A stretch of DNA of 64,000 bases, from NCBI GenBank assembly GCA_036676455.1, contig JAKFCW010000044.1:1-64000 (forward strand), read 5' to 3'. This document shows positions 52,219 through 60,892 of the stretch, in pieces. The stretch comes from UBA4093 sp036676455 (GTDB taxonomy: Bacteria; Cyanobacteriota; Sericytochromatia; S15B-MN24; UBA4093). Under the pieces are notes generated by a model. The model was not told where the DNA came from and made no database searches. It saw only the letters and a program-made list of their open reading frames with translations. Each line of letters begins with the position of its first letter. Positions within the stretch are counted from its first letter, which is position 1. The position numbers and the translations under genes were made by a program.

Positions 52219-52248
52219 TGTCTAATTAGATGGTTATCTAATTAGACA
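52219..52248. promoter_or_regulatory. Double palindromic operator upstream of the CPBP-SdpR-SdpI operon
   Basis: TGTCTAATTAGAT-ggtt-ATCTAATTAGACA is a perfect 13-bp inverted repeat with a 4-base centre. Each arm also contains the self-palindrome TCTAATTAGA. It is AT-rich in a GC-rich genome and lies 34 bases before the first start codon. It is the probable binding site of the SdpR-type repressor. Confidence 0.75.
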
Positions 52249-52551
52249 GTAGCCGAAACGACCAATCCTGACAAGCCCCGGGCCATGGCCGTCCTCCATT
52301 CGCTTCAACCCCGCCATCCCCATGGTCCACGTGTCGCGAAGGGTAGCCTATCGTGAGGGCCAACGTCTGTTTAGCCAGGTTCTCACGCGTCGAAACCGTT
52401 AGAAGCTGTGGAATCACGCGGGTTTTGAGCTCCTCACGCTGCGCTCACCGCGAAATTCTGGTGAAATTTTGATGCCAAGCTGCGATTATCCGTGTCATGC
52501 GGGGGTATTACCATGTCATCAAGCAAGCAGCTCATGACAGCAGGAGGGTGA
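52249..52551. other. Non-coding gap before the large lipoprotein gene
   Basis: No credible gene is seen in these 303 bases. AGGAGGGTGA just before 52552 is the ribosome site of the next gene. No clear promoter or hairpin is seen elsewhere. Confidence 0.5.
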
Positions 52552-54066
52552 ATGTTCAAGTTTCGCTGGCTAGGCGTGGCCCTGAGCGTGGGTGTGTTGA
52601 CCGGGTGCCCCGGAGGACTCAACCTGAACCCGCAGACCATGGAGCAGATCAATAGCTTTCTCGGGGAATACGGGCTCAGCCTCAAGACGGTCGACCCTTC
52701 GACGGGCCAGGCTCGAACCTACGCGGAATCCGACATCTCGCAGGTGGTCGGCGAGGACGGCAAGCCTATCGACCACAAGTTCGAGGGCGGCAGGCTGGTT
52801 TTCCGGCCATCGAAGGAAGGCGCGCAGCGGATCACCGTCACCTTCAAGGACGGCACGAGCCAGCAGTTCACCATTGAGGGCAAGAAGGCCGATGGCCGCA
52901 TGACTGGCGACGTGGCCTTCATCCCGGATGGCAGCGGCCAGGGGTTCAACACCGAGGTGGGCATCGGCCGGGAGATCGACGTCGAGGCCCGGCATGATGC
53001 GTTCCTCGCCCTGATGGCCACCAAGCGCGTCCAGCTGACCTTCGAAAAAACCACCCTCACGGGGCTGACCCACGAGTCCCTCAAGGCCGTGTATTTCGAC
53101 CGCATGAAGTTGCCTCCCTTCACCTACATGGTCGAGAACGGCGCGCTCAAGCTCGATCCCAACCTCTTCTTCATGGCCCGCGAGTACCAGAAGCACACCG
53201 GCTCCTACCCCATGGTCCGGGTGGCCATGTCGAACGGATCCGACTTGAAGGTCGTGCTCGGAGTGATGTCCGGGCTGCCGAAGCTTCCCGACTTCACTCC
53301 CCCTCAGCCGGGAGCGGTCCCCCCTCCGCCTCCGGGGCCCGAGGCCTTCGAGTCCGGTCAGGTGCTCGACCTCGGCATCAAGGCCGTCGAGACGCTCCCA
53401 GGCATGACGCTGGAGCAGTACGAGCTGGATCGCGGCCTCCAGACCAACGTTCCCAGGCCGGGTGAGCTTCCTCCGCCCCCGAGCGATGCGGACCGGGATG
53501 CGATTCGCGCCGAGATCGACGCGCACGCCGTCACCTTCACGATCCCGGCGCTCGCCGGCGTCAACCGCACGGACGTCAGGGCCATGTTCGTCGGCAAGAT
53601 GGAGCGCCCCCTGGTTCCGACCGCGCCCGACCTGCCGCCGGTTCCGCTCGACTTGCTCGACATCAGCGCGGAAGGGAACATCAAGCTCGACTCCATGCTC
53701 ATCGGCCACGCCTTCCAGCTCTGGTACGGGCCGCTGAACGCGAGTGCCTCCGACATGCCCTGGATCCGGGTCTTCTACGTGAAGGATGGCGTGCGCAAGG
53801 TCACGGCGTTCCGCTTCCCGGGATCCGGGCCGGCCTGGTTCACGAGCCCGACGGCAGTCGGCTGGATTTTGCCTGAGCAGCCGAGCAGTGATCCGGATAA
53901 TCGCTGGATGCCCCCGCCGCCGCCCTTCGGAAGCTTTGGCAAGAACCAAGCGGAGGCCAACCCGGACACCTTCACTTACACGTTCACGGATGGCGATCTC
54001 CAGGCCTTCAGGAACCAGCTGAACGCCTACATCGGCCCCAACCCGGACACCGACGACAACCGATAG
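52552..54066 (+). CDS. Large predicted lipoprotein of unknown function
   Basis: 504 residues. The signal peptide ends with lipobox VLTGC (Cys19). The mature protein has an N-terminal beta-rich domain (about 60-140), two related segments of about 80 residues (about 143-235 and 315-405, each containing a residue pattern ALM/AGVNRTDVRAMFV...LKLD/IKLD) and proline-rich linkers (TPPQPGAVPPPPPGPE, PPPPSDADR). I recognise no family. AGGAGG precedes the ATG. It is a single gene ending in a 16-bp hairpin. Confidence 0.7.
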   Translation: MFKFRWLGVALSVGVLTGCPGGLNLNPQTMEQINSFLGEYGLSLKTVDPSTGQARTYAESDISQVVGEDGKPIDHKFEGGRLVFRPSKEGAQRITVTFKDGTSQQFTIEGKKADGRMTGDVAFIPDGSGQGFNTEVGIGREIDVEARHDAFLALMATKRVQLTFEKTTLTGLTHESLKAVYFDRMKLPPFTYMVENGALKLDPNLFFMAREYQKHTGSYPMVRVAMSNGSDLKVVLGVMSGLPKLPDFTPPQPGAVPPPPPGPEAFESGQVLDLGIKAVETLPGMTLEQYELDRGLQTNVPRPGELPPPPSDADRDAIRAEIDAHAVTFTIPALAGVNRTDVRAMFVGKMERPLVPTAPDLPPVPLDLLDISAEGNIKLDSMLIGHAFQLWYGPLNASASDMPWIRVFYVKDGVRKVTAFRFPGSGPAWFTSPTAVGWILPEQPSSDPDNRWMPPPPPFGSFGKNQAEANPDTFTYTFTDGDLQAFRNQLNAYIGPNPDTDDNR

Positions 54067-54084
54067 CGCCCAAATAGGCTCTCA

Positions 54085-54117
54085 GGCGACGGACCCAGCT
54101 CAGCTGGGTCCGTCGCC
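54085..54117 (+). terminator. Hairpin terminator after the large lipoprotein gene
   Basis: GGCGACGGACCCAGCT pairs perfectly with AGCTGGGTCCGTCGCC (16 bp) around a single C. GTCTCTG follows; there is no long T-run. Confidence 0.65.
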
Positions 54118-54146
54118 GTCTCTGCGGCTGCCACACCGAGGCTTTA

Positions 54147-54220
54147 ACTTAAACTCGAATTGCTTGACAGGTTCAAGTTATGGGATTAACCTCAACCTGA
54201 AACTCGCTTTAGGTTTAAGT
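54147..54220 (+). promoter_or_regulatory. MerR-type promoter with four copies of a 10-bp motif
   Basis: TTGACA (54164-54169) is the -35. The motif GGTTCAAGTT or its complement recurs as AACTTAAACT (54147), GGTTCAAGTT (54170), AACCTGAAAC (about 54195) and GGTTTAAGTT (54211). GGTTCAAGTTA (54170-54180) and TAACCTCAACC (54187-54197) form an inverted repeat in the spacer region, as expected for MerR-type regulators. Confidence 0.6.
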
Positions 54221-54232
54221 TCAGGAGGCGGC

Positions 54233-54988
54233 ATGAGCGACGAGCGCCCGCGCTACACCATCCATGAGGTCGTCACCCTGTTGCAGGGGGAGTTTCCGCT
54301 CACGGCCTCGAATCTGCGGTACTGGGAAAAGCAGGGTCTCCTGCAGCCCGGGCGCACCGAGGGTGGACACCGCCTCTTCGATGACGAGGACCTGGCGCGC
54401 ATCCGCCTCATCAAGCGCCTGCAAAGCAAGCGAGCATTCAGCCTGGAGACGGTCCGCCGCTACCTGAAGTCCGGCCTCACCGTCGACGAGATTGCTCGCC
54501 ACCTCGAGCAGAACGAATGGCTTTACCGCCCCCTGGGCTACGAGCAAAGCTTCGTGCCGCTCGAACTTCCGGCGTTGCTGGAAGCGAGCGGCATGACCGC
54601 GGCCGAGCTATCCGCCCTGGAAGAGCGCGATCTCATCGCCCCCATCAACGAGGGAGACTCTGTCCCTGTCTATGACGAGGATGCCGTCTCCATGGCCAAG
54701 CTCGCCGGCAAGTTCATGCGGCGGGGCTTCGCGCCGGGCGACTTCGCGCCGCTCAACGACCAGGCCGCCCAGCTGGCGCGCACGCACCTGGAAACCTTCG
54801 TCTCGAAGCTCTTCGCCGAAGGGGCCGATCCGCGCGGCCGTGCCCTCTTGCCCGAGGCCGAGGATTTCGTCCGCCTGCTCTACCATCGGCAACTGCTCCG
54901 GGTCGCCCAGCAGCTCGCCAAGGAGGGCTTCTTCAATCAGTTCCAGCATGAGCCGTCCCCCACCCATCCCAGCGAGGAGTCCCGATGA
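54233..54988 (+). CDS. MerR-family regulator of the exporter operon
   Basis: 251 residues. The N-terminal winged helix (YTIHEVVTLLQGEFPLTASNLRYWEKQGLLQPGRTEGGHRLF) is MerR-like. The C-terminal 170 residues contain a second helical region (FVPLELPALLEASGMTAAELSALEERDLI) but no metal-binding Cys. AGGAGG precedes ATG 54233; a longer frame to 54164 would overlap the promoter. The stop overlaps the TolC gene start (ATGA). It probably regulates itself and the exporter. Confidence 0.85.
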   Translation: MSDERPRYTIHEVVTLLQGEFPLTASNLRYWEKQGLLQPGRTEGGHRLFDDEDLARIRLIKRLQSKRAFSLETVRRYLKSGLTVDEIARHLEQNEWLYRPLGYEQSFVPLELPALLEASGMTAAELSALEERDLIAPINEGDSVPVYDEDAVSMAKLAGKFMRRGFAPGDFAPLNDQAAQLARTHLETFVSKLFAEGADPRGRALLPEAEDFVRLLYHRQLLRVAQQLAKEGFFNQFQHEPSPTHPSEESR

Positions 54989-56316
54989 GCCCCAAGTACC
55001 TGCTCGCCCTCCTCGGACTGGGGCTCTACGCGCCCAGCGCCATGGCAAGCCCGGTCTCGCTGGCCGAGGTGATGCAGCGGGCGATCGCCAGCAGCCCCGC
55101 CGTCCGATCCGCGAAGGCCGCCCACGACCTGGATGCCGCCCAGGTCCAAGAGGCGCGTTCGGCCTTCCTTCCGCAGCTTTCCATCTCCGGCAACGCGCTC
55201 CAGCTCGACGGATCCCCGGTGGCTGTCTTCGGCATCCCGAGCAGCGGCCCTCAGTCGGGCTTCGGGGGCGTTGCTGGCATGACCTTTGCCAAGCCGGGAG
55301 AGCCCATGGTCCTGGCCTCGGTCACGGTCACCCAGCCTATATTCGCGGGCTTCCGCAACCTCAACGGCTACCACGCGGCACTTCGCCAGGCCGAGGCCAC
55401 CTCGCTTGAGCTCGAGCGGGCCCGCCGCAAGGCCGCCATGGAGGCCCTGGACGCCCTGAGTGCGTGGCAGCAGAAGCAGGCCGCGAGTCAGGGACTCGAG
55501 GCCCTCGTGAAGAAGGCCAGGACCCGCCTTGACTGGGTGGAAGCCCGAACAACGGCCGGGGCGAGCGGCACGCTCGATCGCTTGCAATCCCAGGTGCAGC
55601 TGGCTCGATTCGAGCGTCAGCTCGCCGAGGCCCGCCGCGACGCGCTTCTCGCCCAGGAACTCGTGATCGAGCGGCTGGGCGGCGAGTTGGCGGGGCTCGA
55701 CGCGGCTCCCCTGGAGTGGAGCTTGCCGCGGATGACGCAGGACGAGGCGATCGCCATGGCCATGCGCGAGCGGCTCGACCTGAAGGCCCAGGCCCTCCTC
55801 GAAGAGGCCTCCGAGAGCCAGGCGCGCGCCGCGCATGCCGGCTACTTGCCCACCGTCTCGGCCTTCGGCACCACCAGCCAGCTCGGGGACAACTCCGCGG
55901 CCCGTGGCGCCATCCTCGGCGTTCAGGCCAGCTGGATTCCCTTCGATGGTCTGCGGACCCAGGCGGGCATCTCCAAGGCGAACGCGCTGAGCGCCAAGCG
56001 CTCTGCCGACCGCGACGCCTTGACCCGGGCCGTTGCGAACGAGGTGAAGCAGGCCTACGCCGACTGGCTCTCCGCGCTGAGCCTGCATGACCTGCGCCAG
56101 CAGGAGCTGGCCCTGAGCGAGGAGGCCCGTCGCCTCGCCAAGAGCATCCGGAGCGAAGGCGCCCTCACCTTGACCGCGTTCACCGATGCCGAGATGGATC
56201 GCCTTCAGGCGGGCTCGGAACTAGAAAGCGCGCGTCTCGCGCTGCGGCGCAGCGAGCTGAAGCTCGCCATGGCCCTCGGTTTTTCCCCCGAACGATTGAT
56301 CCGTCAGGAGAACTAG
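54985..56316 (+). CDS. TolC-family outer-membrane efflux protein
   Basis: 443 residues. A Sec signal peptide (LALLGLGLYAPSAMAS) is followed by the two-fold repeat of TolC: SLAEVMQRAIASSPAVRSAKA, then a long coiled-coil and a second QALLEEASESQARAAHAGYLPTVS segment. It would form the outer-membrane exit channel of a tripartite exporter. Its presence indicates a two-membrane cell. The adaptor gene starts 4 bases downstream. Confidence 0.9.
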   Translation: MSPKYLLALLGLGLYAPSAMASPVSLAEVMQRAIASSPAVRSAKAAHDLDAAQVQEARSAFLPQLSISGNALQLDGSPVAVFGIPSSGPQSGFGGVAGMTFAKPGEPMVLASVTVTQPIFAGFRNLNGYHAALRQAEATSLELERARRKAAMEALDALSAWQQKQAASQGLEALVKKARTRLDWVEARTTAGASGTLDRLQSQVQLARFERQLAEARRDALLAQELVIERLGGELAGLDAAPLEWSLPRMTQDEAIAMAMRERLDLKAQALLEEASESQARAAHAGYLPTVSAFGTTSQLGDNSAARGAILGVQASWIPFDGLRTQAGISKANALSAKRSADRDALTRAVANEVKQAYADWLSALSLHDLRQQELALSEEARRLAKSIRSEGALTLTAFTDAEMDRLQAGSELESARLALRRSELKLAMALGFSPERLIRQEN

Positions 56317-56320
56317 ACCA

Positions 56321-57598
56321 GTGAAAGCGAAGAAGATCGGCCTCTTGGCCGCTGCCGTGATCGTCGTCGCCGGAGGCGCGTTCTATGGCCTCCGCCGGGA
56401 CCCCGTCGTGAGCGTCACCCGTCTGGAGGTCGGGGACGTGGTCGAGGCCATCTACTCGACCGGAGTGGTCGCCTCCGAACGCTCCGCCACCCTGCGCTCC
56501 AGCGTGACGGGTAGCGTGCGAGCCCTTCCCCTGCGCGCGGGGGATGCCGTGACGGCGGGCCAGGTCCTGGTTTCGCTCGACTCCACGTCCCAGCGGCTCT
56601 CCATCTCGGAAGCCGAGGCCAACGCCAAGCAAGCGAAGGCGTCGGTCGCCGAGGCGCGGAGCAACCTGGACCTCCTGCTGCGCGGGGCGCGCCGGGAAGA
56701 GCGCGATCAGGCTCGTGCCGCGCTTCAGCAAGCCAAGGCGGACCTGAAGGGCAGCGAACTCGACCTGGCCCGCAGCGAACGTCTGCTTCGCGCGTCGGCA
56801 TCCACCCAGGCGGAGGTCGAGACCCTGACCCAGCGGGTCGCCGCGGACCGAGCCCGCGTGAAGCTGGCCGAGGCGCAGCTCGCCGTCCTGGAGAGCGGAT
56901 CGCGCGAGGAGCAAATCGCTGCGTCGAAGGCCCAGCTGGCCGTCGCCGAGGCGCAGCTGGCGCAGCGCGAGGCTCAGCTGGCTCGTAGCCGCCATGGACT
57001 CGGTGATTTCGACCTGACGGCGCCCTTCGCGGGCCTCGTCTCGGGCTACCTGGTGCAGGAAGGAGACTCCGTCTCGCCGGGCACCGCGCTCGCCACGCTG
57101 GTGGATCCCTCCGCGTTCGTCATCCGGACCGCCATCGACGAGGTCGACATCCTCAAGGTCAAGCCCGGCCAGGAGGCGCTGGTCTCGCTGGACGCCAAGC
57201 CGGAGGTCACGCTTGCCGGTAAGGTGGAGCGCGTGATCCCGAAGACCGATCCCGTCGCCAAGACCGCCGACGTGATCGTGACGCTTGATAAGCTGCCCGT
57301 GGGCTTTCTAGAGGGCATGACGGCCACCGTCAACCTCGTGACCGATCGGCGCCGCGCCATCACCGCTCCTGCCGCGGCGCTCGTCCGGGAAGGCGAGAAG
57401 AGCTACCTCTGGCGCTTGTCGCCGGAGAATACCCTCTCGCGGGTGGCCTTCGAGCCCGGCATCCAGGACGGCAACCGCATCGAGGTGAAGGGCGCGGACA
57501 TCAAGGAAGGTGACACGATCGTCGCATCCGTCGCCAAGAGTCTGCGCGAGGGCCGCCGGGTCCGGACCGAGACCTCCGCTCCCAACCAGGGACGTTAA
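56321..57598 (+). CDS. HlyD/MacA-type periplasmic adaptor
   Basis: 425 residues from a GTG start. The N-terminal membrane anchor (KIGLLAAAVIVVAGGAFY) is followed by a barrel-sandwich hybrid domain (SVTGSVRALPLRAGDAVTAGQVLVSLD), a long alpha-helical hairpin (about 85-210), the second half-sandwich (LTAPFAGLVSGYLVQEGDSV) and beta-barrel domain. It would join the inner-membrane ABC part to TolC. The first permease starts one base after the stop. Confidence 0.9.
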   Translation: MKAKKIGLLAAAVIVVAGGAFYGLRRDPVVSVTRLEVGDVVEAIYSTGVVASERSATLRSSVTGSVRALPLRAGDAVTAGQVLVSLDSTSQRLSISEAEANAKQAKASVAEARSNLDLLLRGARREERDQARAALQQAKADLKGSELDLARSERLLRASASTQAEVETLTQRVAADRARVKLAEAQLAVLESGSREEQIAASKAQLAVAEAQLAQREAQLARSRHGLGDFDLTAPFAGLVSGYLVQEGDSVSPGTALATLVDPSAFVIRTAIDEVDILKVKPGQEALVSLDAKPEVTLAGKVERVIPKTDPVAKTADVIVTLDKLPVGFLEGMTATVNLVTDRRRAITAPAAALVREGEKSYLWRLSPENTLSRVAFEPGIQDGNRIEVKGADIKEGDTIVASVAKSLREGRRVRTETSAPNQGR

Positions 57599-57599
57599 G

Positions 57600-58850
57600 A
57601 TGCCGACGCGCTTCCACCTCTTCATCGCCCTGAGGCACCTCCTGACGCGCCGGCGACAGACCCTGCTGACGGTGCTGGGGGTGGCCGTGGGGGCCATGAT
57701 CCTCATCACGACCTTGTCGTTGACCGAGGGGCTCATCACGGACATCGAGGACACGATCATCGAGGCCTCTCCCCACCTGGTCATGAAGGCGGAGTCGCTT
57801 GCGCCGGCGCGAGAGCGCCTGGTCGACGGGGACCTGGTGGCGCTTCAGCGCCAGGGCCGTCGCGCCGTGCCCGACAAGCTGAAGAACGGATTCGTCCTGG
57901 ACCGGCAACTCGCCCGGACCGAAGGCATCGCCGCGACCTCCCCCTACGTGGAGGTTCGCGGGATCCTGCGCTACGGCACCCGTTTCCGTCCCGTCGTCGC
58001 TTCTGGCGTCATGCCGGAGCGCGAAGCGGAGGTCTCCACCCTTGCCGAGAAGATGATCGCGGGCCGCTGGGATGCGCTCAATCAGTCGTCCGACGGCATC
58101 GTCATCGGGCGCCTGCTGGCCAAGAACCTGGGCGTCAATCCGGGAGACCGCGTCCGCCTGGTGGATCCGGAGGGCCGGCTCTGGAACCTGCGCGTGCTCG
58201 GCGTCTTCAAGGCGGGCATCAAGAACATCGACGAGTCGACCGCTTACCTGAATTTGCGTCAAGCCCAGACCATTCGCCGTTTCGGCAAGGAGACCCTCAG
58301 CGGCATCAATGCCCGAGTCTTCGAGCCCCGCAAGGTGGGCCCCGTCGCCGAGAGTCTGCGCGCGAGCGCGGGCCAGCGGGTGGATACCTGGGAGGAGACC
58401 AACAAGACGGTCCTCGCGAGCTTCCGCCGCAACAACCAGACGACGCTGATTTTGGTCCTCTTCACCTTCATCGTTTCCGGCTTCGGGATCTCGAACGTGC
58501 TCAACACCGTCGTCCTCGAGAAGGTGCGCGACATCGCCGTCCTGAAGTCGCTGGGAGTGACCGGACGCGGCATCACCATGATCTTCACTCTCGAGGGCCT
58601 GCTCATCGGGATCCTGGGGGCTGCGCTCGGAGGCATGCTCGGCTGGGGGCTAAGCACCCTGGTCGCCATGGCCCCGCTGAGCTACGGTGACGCCGCCTTC
58701 ATCCAATCGGGCCGCATCGCCATGGCCCAGGAGCCTTGGTTCTACTGGCTGACGCTGGGATTCTCGATCGTCATCGCGACGGTCGCGAGCCGGGGGCCAA
58801 GCCGCAAGGCAGCCGAGCTGACGCCGGTCGCCATCTTCCGGGGGTACTAG
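57600..58850 (+). CDS. MacB/FtsX-type ABC transporter permease 1
   Basis: 416 residues. N-terminal membrane helix (ALRHLLTRRRQTLLTVLGVAVGAMILI), a large periplasmic domain (about 50-285), then three C-terminal helices of the FtsX type (LILVLFTFIVSGFGISNVLNTVVLEKVRDIAVLKSLGVT). The LKSLGVT segment couples to the ATPase. The start is ATG 57600; a longer frame to 57510 has no site. The next permease starts right after its stop. Confidence 0.9.
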   Translation: MPTRFHLFIALRHLLTRRRQTLLTVLGVAVGAMILITTLSLTEGLITDIEDTIIEASPHLVMKAESLAPARERLVDGDLVALQRQGRRAVPDKLKNGFVLDRQLARTEGIAATSPYVEVRGILRYGTRFRPVVASGVMPEREAEVSTLAEKMIAGRWDALNQSSDGIVIGRLLAKNLGVNPGDRVRLVDPEGRLWNLRVLGVFKAGIKNIDESTAYLNLRQAQTIRRFGKETLSGINARVFEPRKVGPVAESLRASAGQRVDTWEETNKTVLASFRRNNQTTLILVLFTFIVSGFGISNVLNTVVLEKVRDIAVLKSLGVTGRGITMIFTLEGLLIGILGAALGGMLGWGLSTLVAMAPLSYGDAAFIQSGRIAMAQEPWFYWLTLGFSIVIATVASRGPSRKAAELTPVAIFRGY

Positions 58851-60113
58851 ATGCGCATCGGCTATCTTTTTCCCATCGCCCTCCGCCACCTCCTGGGACA
58901 GCGTCGCCAGACCAGCCTCACGATTGGCGGGGTCGCCGTCGGGGTCACGGTCCTGCTGGTCATCTCGGGCCTCATGAACGGCCTGCTGGTCAGCTTCACC
59001 GAGACGATCGTCGATGCCGCTCCGCACGTGGTGATGACCGGTGAGAAGAGCCAGGCGGAGGACACCTCCAACCTGGCCGCGAAGGCATGGCCCCAGGCGC
59101 TGGTCGGACTCACGAACCGCGGCGAGCCCACGGAGCGTGGGTTCATGCGGGCTTACGCTGAGCGCGAGCGCCAGGCCCGCGAGATCCCGGGCCTTGACAC
59201 GGTCTCGCCGTTCGTCAACAGCCAGGTGATTGCCGCCGGCGGCGCGGAGACCAAGCCTCTGCTGCTGAGCGGCGTCCTGCCGGACCGTGAGGAGCGGATC
59301 GTCAAGCTGACGCGCCGGGTCAAGGACGGCAGCTTCGAGGCGTTCCGGGCCAATCCGCTGGGCATCTTGCTGGGAACGGCGGCGGCCAAGGACCTGGACG
59401 TGAGCGTGGGCGATCGCCTTCGCCTGATCAGCCCCAGCGGCCGGGTCATCGCCATGCGGGTCGTCGGCACCTACTCCACGGGGGTCAAGGCCCTCGACGA
59501 GAAGGGCTACGTCCACCTGCGTCAGGCCCAGATCCTCGAAGAGCTGGATTCCGGCTCGGTGAGCGGCCTCAGTTTCACGGTGCAGGACCTCGGCGCCGTC
59601 GACGCCATCGCCGCTGCCATGTCGGCCCGGACCGGGCTCAAGGTCTCGACATGGCGCGAAACCAACGCGAACATCATCTCGCTCTTCAAGACCATCGGCA
59701 CCATCGCACGCCTCTTGGTGGTCTTCACCATCGTGGTCGCCGGCTTCGGGGTCGCCAACGTCCTCATCACCGTGGTGCTGGGCAAGAGCCGCGACATCAG
59801 CCTGCTGCGCACCATCGGCTTCACCCGCGCCAGGATCCTCGTCCTCTTCCTGATCGAAGGAGGGCTGATCGGCCTGGTTGGAGCGCTCGGCGGTGCCGCC
59901 CTGGGCTTCGTCGTCACCTCGTTGCTCTCTTTGGTCCCGGTGGCGGGCGAGAGCGAGTACGCGGTTCGCAAGACCCTGACCATGGATCAAGACCCGCAAA
60001 CCTACCTGATGACGGCCGTCTTCGCGCTCGTCATCTGCCTGATTGCCAGCGTCGGGCCCGCCCGTCGCGCCAGCCGCCTGCGCCCGATCGATGTCCTGAG
60101 AGGTGAGTCATGA
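58851..60113 (+). CDS. MacB/FtsX-type ABC transporter permease 2
   Basis: 420 residues with the same architecture as the previous gene (ALRHLLGQRRQTSLTIGGVAVGVTVLLV, VAGFGVANVLITVVLGKSRDISLLRTIGFT), but only partly similar. The two probably form a heterodimer, like LolC/LolE. The start directly abuts the upstream stop (TAGATG), and the stop overlaps the ATPase start (ATGA). Confidence 0.9.
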   Translation: MRIGYLFPIALRHLLGQRRQTSLTIGGVAVGVTVLLVISGLMNGLLVSFTETIVDAAPHVVMTGEKSQAEDTSNLAAKAWPQALVGLTNRGEPTERGFMRAYAERERQAREIPGLDTVSPFVNSQVIAAGGAETKPLLLSGVLPDREERIVKLTRRVKDGSFEAFRANPLGILLGTAAAKDLDVSVGDRLRLISPSGRVIAMRVVGTYSTGVKALDEKGYVHLRQAQILEELDSGSVSGLSFTVQDLGAVDAIAAAMSARTGLKVSTWRETNANIISLFKTIGTIARLLVVFTIVVAGFGVANVLITVVLGKSRDISLLRTIGFTRARILVLFLIEGGLIGLVGALGGAALGFVVTSLLSLVPVAGESEYAVRKTLTMDQDPQTYLMTAVFALVICLIASVGPARRASRLRPIDVLRGES

Positions 60114-60817
60114 GCCTGATTTCCGTACGCCAGATGAGCAAGGACCTCTTGCTTCCTGGCGCGCCCCCCGCGCCGATCCTGAGGGACCTGACCTTCGAGA
60201 TCGAAAAAGGGGAGTTCGTGGCCATCACGGGCCCCAGCGGCTCCGGCAAATCGACCCTGCTGTACCTGCTGGGCGGACTCGATCACCCGACCCGGGGCGA
60301 GTTGCTCTTCGACGGCGAGGACCTGTCCCGGATGTCGGACGACGAGCTGACCCACAAGCGTAACCGTCAGATCGGCTTCGTCTACCAGTTTCACTACCTG
60401 CTGCCCGAGTTCTCGGCCCTGGAGAACGTCATGATGCCGCTGCTGGCGTCGGAAGCCATGAGCCGCAAGGAGGCCGCCGCGCGCGCCGAGGAGGTGCTCA
60501 CGGCCGTGGGTCTCGCGGACAGGCTGGGGCACCTGCCCAAGCAGCTCTCGGGAGGGCAGCAGCAGCGCGTCAGCATCGCGCGCGCCCTGGCCAACCACCC
60601 GAGCGTGCTATTCGGCGACGAGCCGACCGGCAATCTGGATACGGTCAACACGCAGGCGATTTACGAGTTGCTGCGGGAGCTGAATCGCACGACCGGGCAG
60701 ACGATTGTGATTGTGACGCATGACGAGGCGATCGCCGAGAAGGCCGACCGCCAGATCCAGGTGGTGGACGGCGTCATCGCATTCGATCAGCGCCGGACCG
60801 AGGCGAAACACTGCTAG
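60110..60817 (+). CDS. LolD/MacB-type ABC transporter ATPase
   Basis: 235 residues. Walker A GPSGSGKST, Q-loop YQFHYLLPE, signature LSGGQQQRVSIARAL and Walker B VLFGDEPTGNLD, with the H-loop in VTHDEAIAE, are all intact. This is the MacB/LolD family. It powers the exporter encoded upstream. A second histidine kinase gene starts 75 bases later. Confidence 0.95.
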   Translation: MSLISVRQMSKDLLLPGAPPAPILRDLTFEIEKGEFVAITGPSGSGKSTLLYLLGGLDHPTRGELLFDGEDLSRMSDDELTHKRNRQIGFVYQFHYLLPEFSALENVMMPLLASEAMSRKEAAARAEEVLTAVGLADRLGHLPKQLSGGQQQRVSIARALANHPSVLFGDEPTGNLDTVNTQAIYELLRELNRTTGQTIVIVTHDEAIAEKADRQIQVVDGVIAFDQRRTEAKHC

Positions 60818-60892
60818 CATGAGCGTCTGCGCCGTTGAATGCTGACGGTTAATTTGCGATACTGAGGGCGTCTTCGCTCTCCGATACGATTG

